A stretch of 64,000 nt of DNA from Chamaecyparis obtusa (taxonomy: Eukaryota > Streptophyta > Pinopsida > Cupressales > Cupressaceae): assembly GCA_027943335.1 (NCBI GenBank), contig BSBK01007727.1, positions 436,501 to 500,500 of the forward strand, read 5' to 3'. A program made the translations under genes and the position numbers. Each line of letters opens with the position of its first letter. Positions within the stretch are counted from its first letter, which is position 1. Below are positions 36,547-46,529 of the stretch, in pieces. The notes below the pieces were generated by a model that was not told the origin of the DNA, searched no databases, and saw nothing but the letters and a program-made list of their open reading frames with translations.

Positions 36547-38003
36547 TTGGGTACAACAGAGGAACCACAACTGATTCATGTAGCTCAATCTCTATCAGAT
36601 GAAGAAAATAAAGCATTTACCAAATTCTTCATAGAGAATAAAATCAACTTTGCATGGAAATATTCAGATATACCAGGGTTAGATCCTGATAACATCATGC
36701 ATCATCTTTCTATAGCTCTAGGAGTCAAACTTGTTAAACATAAGTTGTAGAAGATACATCCACATGTTGCACTCCTAGTCAAAGGTGAGTTAGAAAAGTT
36801 ACTAAAAGATAGATTTATTCGAGTCATAGATTATGTACAGTGGATCTCAAACATAATTATAGTTTCAAAACCAATAAATCTATTAGAGTATGCATAGACT
36901 TCAGGGATGTAAACAAATCATTCCCTAAGGATGACTTTCCAAACACCGATATGATAGTGGACATGACTGCGGACTTTGAAATGTACTCTTTAATGGATGG
37001 TTTCTCTGGATACAACCAAATCAAAATTGCTCTAGAAGATCAAGAGAAAACAACTTTTACATGTGCATGGGGTACCTTCTATTGGAATGTCATGCCATTT
37101 GGTCTTAAGAATGCTGGTGCTACATATCAATGAGCTATGACATCTATCTTCCATGATATGATGCATCAAACTATGCAAGACTATGTTGATGACACCTTAG
37201 CTAAATCAATGATAAGATCTGAACGTCTAGTTGACTTGAGTAAAGTACTGGATAGAATGGAGAAGTTTAGTCTTAGACTAAACCCTAAAAAGTGTGCTTT
37301 TAGTGTCACTTCTGGAAAGCTCCAAGAATATATTGTTTCAAAGAAGGGCATTGAAGTAGATCCGACTAAAGTCAAGGCTATCATGGAGATGCAACCCCCT
37401 AAAAATATCAGTCAAATGAGAACCTTACAAGGAAGGGTGCGATCAATCAAACATTTCATATCTCAGCTAGAAAATATATCACAACCTTTCACAAAGACAT
37501 TACATAAAGGTGTGACTTTTTCATGGAATGAGAAGTGTGAGAATAATTTCAACCACATCAAGAAATACCTATCAAATCCTCCTATTTTGATGCCTCCTAT
37601 TCAAGGGAAGCCATTGATTTTGTATGTCTCCACCATAGATACATCACTTGGGGCATTACTAGCACAACATGATGAAAACAAGGAGAGAGCTATCTACTAC
37701 ATTAGCATAACACTAGTAGCATATGAGAAGAACTATTCAATAATCAAGAAAGCTTTTCTAGCTATGATCTTTGCATCATAGAAACTAAGACATTATATGT
37801 TGGCTCATACAACACAATTGATAGCTAAGATAGATCCATTGAAATACTTATTGAGCAAAGCTGCCCTTACAGGTAGACTAGCTAAATGGGTGATGCATTT
37901 GAGCAAATTTGACATAGAATATGTTGAAAGGAAAGCTATCAAATGCCAAGTCATTGTAGATCAATTGGATGAAGCACCAATGTTTGATGATACACCATTA
38001 TAG
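36547..38003 (+). pseudogene. E3 reverse transcriptase and first RNase H pseudogene
   Basis: RT copies element RNA into DNA. Visible in order: INFAWKYSDIPGLDP (lead-in), WISNIIIVSKP, a frameshift near 36860, RVCIDFRDVNKSFPKDDFP, MDGFSGYNQIKIA, PFGLKNAGATYQ and the catalytic YVDD at 37182-37193, then LNPKKCAFSVTSGKL and GIEVDPTKVKAI. The RNase H that follows reads LYVSTIDTSLGALLAQ (37620 onward). The usual first catalytic Asp (LYxDxS) is absent, as in E4, so this domain looks degenerate and the second RNase H may have replaced it. Stops at 36748, 37131 (Arg in E4) and 37779 (shared with E4). Confidence 0.92.
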
Positions 38004-38432
38004 ATGGAATTTCATGACTCATCCATCATGCACATATCTTCTAGATCTTAGTGTCTTTTCTTTGATGGATCTTACACACAGAATGGATCTAGAGTAGGCA
38101 TATTGTTCATAACACCATAAGGTTACTCAATACCTAAAGCATTCAGAATAAAATTTCCTTACACAAACAATATTGCTGAATATGAAGCCCTACTTAATGG
38201 CATGAAGATAGCAATTGAGTGGTGAGTGACAGAGTTTCATATTCATGGAGACTCACAACTAGTCATACACCAAGTCAATGATGTATACCAGAAAAAAGAT
38301 GAGAAAATAGTTCCATACAAATGCATGGTTGATGACCTTAAGAAGTATTTCATCTCAGTCACTTTTGAGCAGATTCCTAGAATAGAGAACAAGGATGTTG
38401 ATGCTATGGCAACACTATCATCTCTACTATAG
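38004..38432 (+). pseudogene. E3 second (archaeal-like) RNase H pseudogene
   Basis: This is the extra RNase H typical of Tat-lineage elements, between the first RNase H and integrase. It would remove RNA from RNA-DNA hybrids. Its acidic residues are present: Asp in FFDGSY (38064-38066), Glu in IAEYEALLNG, Asp in HGDSQLVIHQV and Asp in KDVDAMA near 38400. Stops at 38001, 38048 (Trp in E4, TGG to TAG), 38118 (Gln in E4, CAA to TAA) and 38223 break it. Confidence 0.88.
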
Positions 38433-38639
38433 TAGCCTAAACATGAGCTATGTTATGAGTTCCTAGTGGAAGCACTATCATTTCCTACATATGATTCCCC
38501 GAAACCCACATGATCTACACTATTGTTGGTCATGATTCTTCTAGATACAAACACCTTTTCTCCTACCTTCAAGACCAAATCATCCCTGATACCTTCAACC
38601 GAGATGAAAAATGATACCTTATCCAAAATGTATTGTGGT

Positions 38640-39755
38640 ATCTCATCATAGGTAATGACTTGTACAAATGGAGTCTAGATGATACACTCCTTTGATGTTT
38701 AGAACGTGAGGAGTCTCAATGAGCATTATAGGAAGTCCACAACGGTATACGTGGATCACATTCCAATGGTTTAACACTAGCTTGAAAACTTATTAGGGCT
38801 GGGTACTATTGGCCTAAAATGGAAAAAGTGGCTATCAAATATGCTAAGAACTGTCAAAAGTGCCAAGTACATGGTAACTTAATCCATGCATTAGGGAGAG
38901 ATCTTATTCCCTTTACTACACAATGGCCTTTCCAACAATGGGTATTTGATCTTATAGGGGCTATACATCCACATTCTTCCAATGGACATACTCCTATCAT
39001 TACAGCTACAAACTATTTTACAAAATGGGTAGAAGTAGTTCCTCTAACTCAAGCAATTGGCAAACAAATTTCAATGTTCATTCTAAACTATATCATTTGT
39101 CTGTATGGAATTACACATTCAATAGTCATAGATAATGGGGGCCAATTCAAGAATAAGGACTTAGATTCCTTGTGCTCTAAATTCAAGATTACACAAAATT
39201 TTTCATCCATATACTATCCTCAAGGGAATGGGAAAGCAGAAGCATCAAACAAAAATTTGTTGAAGATCCTACATCACACAGTCAACAAGATAGGAAGAGA
39301 TTAGCATCTCATGATTAATCCAGCTATTTGGGGATACAAAAAAAGTATCAGAACACCCACTAGGGCTACACCATTTGCTTTAGTTTATGGGTCTAAAGTG
39401 GTACTACCTATTGAGGTTGAAATCCCATCACTAAGAATCAGAATGCATGGTCTAGTAACTGATGATGATTACAGAGTGTCTAGGTTGCAAGAACTTGGAC
39501 TACTAGATGAGTGCAAAAAAGTTACGTATGATCATCTTAGAGTATATCAGAAGAGAATATCTAGAGGCTACAACAAGAAAGTCAGACATAGAGACTTTCA
39601 GGTTGGTGATCTAGTCTTGAGAGAAAATACTAAAAATCAATCACATCGAGAGCGCAAGGGGAAGTTTGAACCCAATTGGCTGGGTCCCTTTGTTATCACT
39701 TCTACTTTTGGCTCTAGAGCCTATCAACTCTCAAATACTAAAGGAGAATAGCTCT
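38640..39755 (+). pseudogene. E3 integrase pseudogene
   Basis: Integrase inserts the DNA copy. The zinc region has HNGIRGSH and, after RAGYYWPK, CQKCQVHG (H-H-C-C). The DDE core keeps all three acids: Asp in WVFDLIGAI (about 38945), Asp in IDNGGQF (39130) and Glu in GKAEASNKNLL (39240). The tail (39311-39750) has PTRATPFALVYG and the end GPFVITSTFGSRAYQL. It is in a different frame from the second RNase H, so there is a frameshift between 38432 and 38819. A TAG at 39302-39304 lies where Trp is expected; E4 has the same stop. No chromodomain is visible. Confidence 0.92.
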
Positions 39756-39869
39756 GAGAACCAATCAATGTTCTCCATGTGAAGAAACTATACGCCTAAG
39801 GCATTCAGTCTATGGTAAAATGTCCTTAAAAAATCATAAAAATTAGAAAAAGTCCTAGAAAAATGATCA

Positions 39870-40050
39870 TCCTAGAGAAAACCTAGCAATAGGAACTTTG
39901 ATGTATCACAAAAAAATTGAAAAGATGAAAAATACAAAAAAATAAGAAAAAGAAAAAGTGCCTTGGTGAAAACTTGGAAACAGGCACCTTGGTAGAAAAA
40001 ATAGAATCTCTACCAAGATGGTGAAAACCCAGCAAATGGGTGCCACTTGT
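39870..40050 (+). repeat. Three copies of the post-integrase motif (E3)
   Basis: GAGAAAACCTAGCAATAGGA (39876 onward), GGTGAAAACTTGGAAACAGG followed by CACCTTGG (39965 onward), and GGTGAAAACCCAGCAAATGG followed by GTGCC (40020 onward), separated by A-rich stretches. Order and spacing match E1. Confidence 0.85.
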
Positions 40051-41535
40051 ATCAAAATGCTCCATCTATCAGTGCAATCTTGGTCTTTCCCATCTTTTAG
40101 TTTTCTTTAGTTTGTATATATCTCCCGGTTTGCTTTCGCATCCTATTTTCAATAAAGTCAGCCTAAGCACCAGTCAGTAAAGGCATCTGTATCCTATCAA
40201 TGTTCCAAACTTGGGGGCAATCAATGTCATATCCTAAAGGCCTCAGTATCTTCAGGTAGGTCATTTCCAGTCAAGGTCCTTCCAAAGCTATGTCTGAGTC
40301 AGTTAGTCTGTCTGCTCACCAAGAAAGGATTTTGCACCTTACAACAACACAAACAACAACAACAAACTGAAAACAATCTCTACGACATGCTTAAATATTT
40401 TTGTATGCTAACTAATTCACATTGAGATTTTTGCATATTCTGTCCCCTTGAGCTCCTCAATGATGTCCTTCATAGGATTTAGAGAGTGATGACTGAGGGC
40501 ATAATCTTTTATTTATTTTCTGCTCTAAGTAAAAATCTAATAACTTTAGAAATTATGGATTGAATTGGTGTCCACTATAAGTGCCTCCATCATGTATTGG
40601 ATGGCCATGTGTACCTCGACCATCGATACCCAGATGCTTCAAGGAAGTTTGACCTAACTTTGTCTTTTTGAGTGATTTCTACTTCTCTATTGTGAAACAT
40701 GCTGATACCCAAGGAAGTGAATGATAAAGGGTCACTACGGGTAAATTCACATGAGAATGAGAATGATCTCTCCTTTGCTTGGTGTGTTTATTTGCAAGGC
40801 ATATTTAGGTCCTCATGATGTTTATGTTTTGATGCTTATACAAATTGCTATATCAAAATGGACATGATATTCAGGTCATCCTGGCTTTTGTGCCTTGAAG
40901 CTTATATCTAAATTGGACATAAAAAAATAAAAATCCATATTCATATGTTCATGGTTTCCTAACTAGTGAACATTGTATTGATTTATTTGGTGTTACCTAA
41001 ATAAAATATTCAGTGATGAAAAAGACCGACACATGATTACTGACCAAGTCCTAGGTCCTAGGTATGCATTTCATTGTGCACTTTGCATTTTTGTATTTAT
41101 CTCATGATTTCACATTCAACTTGATGCTTAATGATTCTCCAAAACTATGCTAAACATGACACAAGGACTGAGTATCACATGAAGGTCTCCTTAACAGATA
41201 AGCAAGTAGTCACCATCCTGGGTTAAACATCTATTTTTTTGACAATGACTGAGCATTGTCTTCTTCATGTACTTGCAAAACATATCATGCGTATCACTGC
41301 ATTTACATTACATATCATAAGCATTCCATAAATCCATTTGCATCAATACATGTGCATCCAGGAAGCATAAGCATAACATCTACATTTTATATCTCTCATT
41401 CAACATTGCATTGAATAATCCATACATTCTACACTAATCAAATCATTTCATACATTTGCATCACATGATATGATAATCATAAAACAAAGTGACAAGTGCA
41501 TATGATGTCACAACCAAAAATCAATCACACACACA

Positions 41536-41580
<45 letters not shown>

Positions 41581-41699
41581 CAGAATGTTGGAATAGTACA
41601 AGGGTGCACTACTGGCACTATATACAAAAGAATGAGCTCGACTGAGCTATCAAATATGATCAATGTATGGACAAAAATGACAAAAAATGAGAATGCTAT
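40051..41699 (+). other. E3 3' region between integrase motifs and PMD gene
   Basis: Non-coding as far as I can see. It includes an AC microsatellite at 41526-41572. An aataaa at about 40150 could be a polyadenylation signal, but this is a weak call. Confidence 0.55.
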
Positions 41700-44275
41700 G
41701 ACAAATCATCTGTCTACCTGGTCCTCAACATCTAGTGTTCCTCCTCTGGTAGGTGCATCTAGTGGTGGGTTGGCTTGTGGTGCTCTGGCTCCCTTAGAAG
41801 AAAGCATGTACTCAGAATATGATGGCACTCTCTAATTAGTATGTACCCTCGAATAGTAAGAAGAAACATAATATGAGGCATGACTCATCTGATGGATCAC
41901 CTCAGTGTGTAGTCATCTCACATCAGCCTCCCGCTCTCGTACCTATCTCTTAGACAATCTAAGCTGAGCCTCCATTGTGGCACTATGTAACCTCAGATCT
42001 TGTAATTGCTACCTAAGTTGCCTAACCACATCTGGTTCCACCACTCTCACACTAGGATCGCCCTCCAATGCTACTATCTCTACCTCCTCCATATGCTGAT
42101 CTGTTCTAGCCTTAGTGCACACCTTATGATGTCGAACCTCTACACATAAATCAAAATCAGTAGCTACATCCTGTGAATCATATGCACCCCCAACATCCTG
42201 ATGGGCACCTAGTACATCATCCATACTACCAACTCCACCTAGGGTCTCACCCTCACCTCTCGTGTATTGCTATTGCAACACTACTGGCCTAGCTTCCAAT
42301 GTAGTCTGTCCTTGGGGTGGCCTCATCTGCCTAGATGGTCTAGGTGGTGTCATCAAAAATACACATGGCCGAGGAGGAATAGGTTGTACCATCAGGATCT
42401 GTACCTCTCTCTATCTCTGGCCTCTACCCATAGGGGCACCTATGACATCCTCTACATCCTCCATCATAGGAATGCACTCTATAGGTTCTGAGAATCTCCT
42501 GATAGGATGCTCTACTAACCACGCCATGAATGCATCTGTCACTCTAGCATCCAAGATTTGCACCCTGTAATCCTAGTCATGACTAATATATCCCCTATAG
42601 TCCATGTTGCACTCTACATAAGACAGTCAAGGTGACCATCTGAGTCCAAGCTCATGTACCATATAAGCATACAAAGTGAAATCCTGAGGGACATCCTGAA
42701 TGATTACATATTGTCTCCATACTCTAGTGATCAGGAAACACTCCAAAATAGTAGAAGACCGACCAATAAACATCTGACTCTAGAAGAAGTATCCAAACTA
42801 AACATAAGAGGTAGGCCACGCCTCTACCTACAGATACAGTCGCTAGGTAACAACAGTCATATCATCAAGCATGCACCTCCAATACTTGGTATGAACCATC
42901 CTAACTTGTGTGATATAGCCTGAATATCTATATATCATAGGCTCCTGTGGCTGACGCTCATCTCCACCTATCAGCCTATAGAGATGTGCTCCCAGGCCCA
43001 GATTTGTAATAGAAGGAATCCTAATGAAAATGATTTCGCCTCATGGTAGAAGATCTCATACATCTCAGAAAACATGTGTGTAAGAAGACACTAACCCCAA
43101 CCAAGCTCAATGGGACTAACCATCAATCACTGTACCATAGGGGCCCAACCCATCAGAAGACCACACTGCTGTCGATCTAACATGATGATCCCCTCAATCA
43201 TACCAGATATAATACACTCCAATCAGTGCATCTATCCATACCACTGGACTAAGGTCTCCCATGAAATCTACTAGGCAATCTGCTCATCGGTATCGAACAA
43301 TGATCTAAAAGAAACTAAACCTGTATTACCCAAACTGATGTAGTCCAGGCGAGGTCCATGAAATGGAATCCATAGTATCCTATACACATCCTCGGGAGTC
43401 ATAGTGAGCTCACCTCTAGGGAGATGAAAGGTCTACTTCTTAGAATGAAAACGTTCAACAAGTGCAGTGATAAGCCCGTGGTTTACCTGAATTTCAGGTA
43501 ACCGAATCAAACACTCAAAGCCACAGGTAGCTAGATGGATTTTGAGTGGATCAGGAAGTGAAACACGTAACCTTTGGGTGGTTGGATGTGAGATCTAAAC
43601 ATGTACATCAGGAAATATGACCTACACAACACAAAAACAAGACAACCTATCAGTAACTTGGTAAAAAATTAGGCTCGACGCATAGAAAATGAGAAATTGA
43701 CAACTTCAGAAGGTGCATTAATGGCTAAGCAATCAGACTAAGGAATCAAAAAATTCAAAATTTTGACCTAAGGACATGAAATTTGGTCACTATTTTTCAT
43801 ATGAGTTTTCAGATTGGCACCAAAACTCATACGAGTTACGACAAGGTCTCATACGACATTTTATGGTTATACGAGTTTTTGATAGTTCCTATACGACACA
43901 TAAGGGACTCGATGAAATGTTGTACAACATTTGGGTCCTCTTCATACGAGTTACAAAATGAACCCATACAATTCTAAAGTTAGACTTCAAAACTCGTACG
44001 AGCCCTGGTAGACTATCATATGAGTTTTCGTGAAGCAAAAAAAAAGAATATTTGGAAAACGTAAAAAATTCAAAAAATGCATAAAACATGGAAAAATTTG
44101 AATGCATGGACAGGCACAGAGGTCCACTTATCGGGTTTCCATACTGGTGAGGTTGCTAGTAGTGTCAGTTGCACTTGAAATGATGAGAGGACACGGGCAC
44201 TTGCATCTTCGCTCAGAGGGCTCCACCAATTCACAAAAGACAAATGGTTCAAATGATTTGAAAATGACCCCTTTT
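41700..44275 (-). pseudogene. Reverse-oriented plant mobile domain (PMD) gene inside E3
   Basis: On the minus strand, exon 2 (from 43621 down) encodes a PMD, the MAIN-like/aminotransferase-like plant domain: CGFECLIRLPEIQVNHGL, ITALVERFHSK, TFHLPRGELTMTPEDVYRIL and, further on, LLLQIWAWEHI. These are hallmark stretches of the family. An acidic, low-complexity tail follows (about 42224-41740). Exon 1 (about 44250-44132) lies behind a TATA box at 44279-44289. The donor, CCG|GTAAGT in E4, is here CCG|ATAAGT (44131), so splicing would be damaged. The acceptor is probably TTGTGTAG at 43622. Several stops break exon 2. PMDs are known from both host genes and plant transposons. Confidence 0.85.
43788..44030. 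repeat. Palindromic-word block C, in the putative PMD intron of E3
   Basis: About ten words in 240 bases: ttcatatgagtt (43798), actcatacgagtt (43824), tctcatacgacat, gttatacgagtt (43866), cctatacgacac, ttgtacaac, ttcatacgagtt (43940), cccatacaatt, ctcgtacgag (43992, perfect palindrome) and atcatatgagtt (44016). This is the vocabulary of leader blocks A and B. Confidence 0.8.
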
Positions 44276-44278
44276 GGG

Positions 44279-44289
44279 CCTTATATAGG
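44279..44289 (-). promoter_or_regulatory. TATA box of the reverse PMD gene (E3)
   Basis: The minus strand reads CCTATATAAGGCCCAAAAGG. The counterpart in E4 (51409 onward, plus strand) is GCTATATATAGGGCCAAGGG, followed in both by GGTC. Conservation of box and downstream bases in two diverged elements suggests a real internal promoter. Confidence 0.7.
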
Positions 44290-45263
44290 TTTTGACCTAA
44301 TTTTTCAAAGTGCTCCATTTTGCGTGAAAATTACACCCTTGGCTAATTTTGACATACTGAACCCATTTTCGGGATCAAAATCAAAAAATGAGATCATTTA
44401 CTTTGTCAAAATCATAATTTAAAATTTTCCGATCCAGGATGGCTAACTACTTGTAAAATTGACCTTTAGAACATCATTGAAATCTAGAATTCAACTTAAC
44501 TAATTATCATACATCAAACTATCAAAATTTCAACTTGGTCAACCATGGTCAATTCATGGTCAAACCTAGTCAAACTTGATCTCCTAGACCTCCAAACGAT
44601 GCAAAACATGTCCCCGAACGTGCATAACCATTCTTAAATCGATTAACATGCTTCAAAAATCTCTCAACACTGACTTTCTTCAGTAATCAAGACAACAACC
44701 ATTATTAACCATTACACATCATTAACTAATTATGTCAATCAATTTTTCTTCAGTAATCAAGACAACAACCACTTCTAGTTGTTGATTCATCAAAAGTCCT
44801 CATCACTTGGGGCACATCACTTGGGGCATATTAGATTCATCAAAATCCATATCAATCTGGTGTTCTCTCACAACTTGTAAACTATATCAGCTCTTCGTAA
44901 CCATCGATTCATTAGTGTTATTTTATTGATTCTTTGTAATTGAAGGGTTTAGATTTGACATCCTTTTGATTCCTTTGGACAATTAGGTCTGGAGTCAGGA
45001 CAGTCACTTCTTCATAATCATAAGGTTCAGAATCAAGAATTTTGACACTTCTTTGTAATCATCGGTTTATTGTTGAAATAGTTAGCATCATCTCGATTCT
45101 TTGGTCAATCGGGACTTGAATCACCAAATCTTCAAATCAATCAATCAGTTTCTGTCTCAGAATTGATTAATTTTTTAGGATCAGTTTCTCCACCACATAA
45201 CTAAGTCCACATCATCATCAAAAATAGATTAATCTTTGAACCACTGCGCTTCACACAGTAATT
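44290..45263. other. E3 region between PMD promoter and polypurine tract
   Basis: Non-coding. It would hold upstream control sequence of the reverse PMD gene. A phrase 'ttcttcagtaatcaagacaacaacca' occurs twice near 44675 and 44745. Nothing else recognisable. Confidence 0.5.
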
Positions 45264-45278
45264 CAAAGAGGGGCAAAA
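45264..45278 (+). other. Polypurine tract of E3
   Basis: AAAGAGGGGCAAAA directly before the 3' LTR, the same core as in E1 and E4. Confidence 0.87.
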
Positions 45279-46529
45279 TGTAATACCCCAAAAATGGGCT
45301 ATAGGACCATTGACCTCCTACATCGACAAATCGATCAAAATTGACACAAAAGTTCTAACCAAAGGCACATCTGTGCATCAAATCATCAAAACCCTAATTG
45401 ATCTAATCTCAATTCTGTATCAAGGAATATTCTCAAATATTCCTAATTTATCCTAATTATCTTTAATTGAGTATTATTTGGTGATAAATGACATTATTTA
45501 CCCTAAAATTAATTAATTGAATATGTTGAATATTTGATTGATTAATTTAATTCTGCCACTTAATCATTTAATTAGATTTAATTCTATTTACTCCTAATTA
45601 ATATTATTTAATTTTGACAATAAATAAAAAATCCTACAAATAATTAATTAAAGTCTTATTTAATTAATTAAATCTAGTTGTCAATTTCAATGATATAGTT
45701 TTGGAATATAGTTTGATTAAATAATTGGTTAACTCATAAATCAATTGTTTTAATTCAAAAATCAGTTCAATTGAGAATAATTCATTTGAATTATTAAATT
45801 AATTCATGATTATCCATGCACATTCAGAAAAGTAGTTAAACTCCAAATCAATAAATCAAGTCAATTTGTTATCTTTTTGAACTCAACATCTATTTCGAGT
45901 TAAAAAGTGATCTAAACTTCTGATTTGAGTTAAAAAGCTGATTTTGCATGATTTTGTGAGTTAACTAATTCCGATTTCCTAATAACTCAACAATCAATCT
46001 GAGTTAATCAAGGAGAGATTTTTGGCTTTCCATGAGCTCTCAAAAATCTTGGATTTCTATATAAACAAGTCCTAGTCCTTCACAAAAGATCCTTCAATTG
46101 CGCTTTCAATTACTTGGAGAATCGAGCTCTTGCGAACAAGCGATTGTGAGATTTTTGCAATTATAATTTCATTGTTTTCAATCAATTCATAGCATTCCAT
46201 AGAATTGTTAGATTCGATTTGCAATTCATTTCAATCCATTTTAGATTAATTTCATATCAGTTTTTCATCATATTGCATAGAAAATCCAAAAATATAGATT
46301 AATCTGCATTCATATTTTCATTGCTTTCATCATTTCAAATCCTTCATTTAGGTATTACATTGTCACTGGTCTCGGTCATAATATGAGAATATCAAACTCA
46401 TACCTACTAGAAGGTAGTAAATCACTTGGTTAACATTGTTTACTTTATTTGTAGATTTCTTGATTTGCTAACCTCTAATGTTTTACTGAAGTGTTGTGTC
46501 CTCAGCTAGGTACAAAATTCACACACAGA
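45279..46529 (+). repeat. 3' LTR of E3
   Basis: Starts TGTAATACCCC; the last clear LTR bases are cacacaca at 46527, followed by 'ga' and then the presumed TSD gctat (46530-46534). The TATA box is kept at 46058-46064. Differences from the 5' LTR are mostly transitions. Confidence 0.92.

Larger units (their letters stand above)
28710..46529 (+). mobile_element. E3: about 17.8-kb Tat-lineage Ty3/gypsy element with a reverse PMD gene
   Basis: LTRs at 28710-29941 and 45279-46527, a tRNA-Lys primer site, a 2.4-kb leader, gag, protease, G-patch segment, RT, two RNase H regions and integrase on the plus strand. A 5.5-kb 3' part follows, holding a PMD gene on the minus strand. Flanks gttat (28705-28709) and gctat (46530-46534) look like the TSD with one change; the two bases 'ga' between LTR end and TSD are unexplained. 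It sits inside a LINE. The first 175 bases of the LTRs differ at 15 positions, 14 of them transitions, so it is an old, methylation-worn copy. About two dozen stops and several frameshifts break gag-pol. Confidence 0.93.

Noticed and set aside
41632..42923. Plus-strand frames at 41632-41835, 42262-42570 and 42654-42923
   Set aside because: They are shadows of the reverse PMD gene, whose hallmarks lie on the minus strand.
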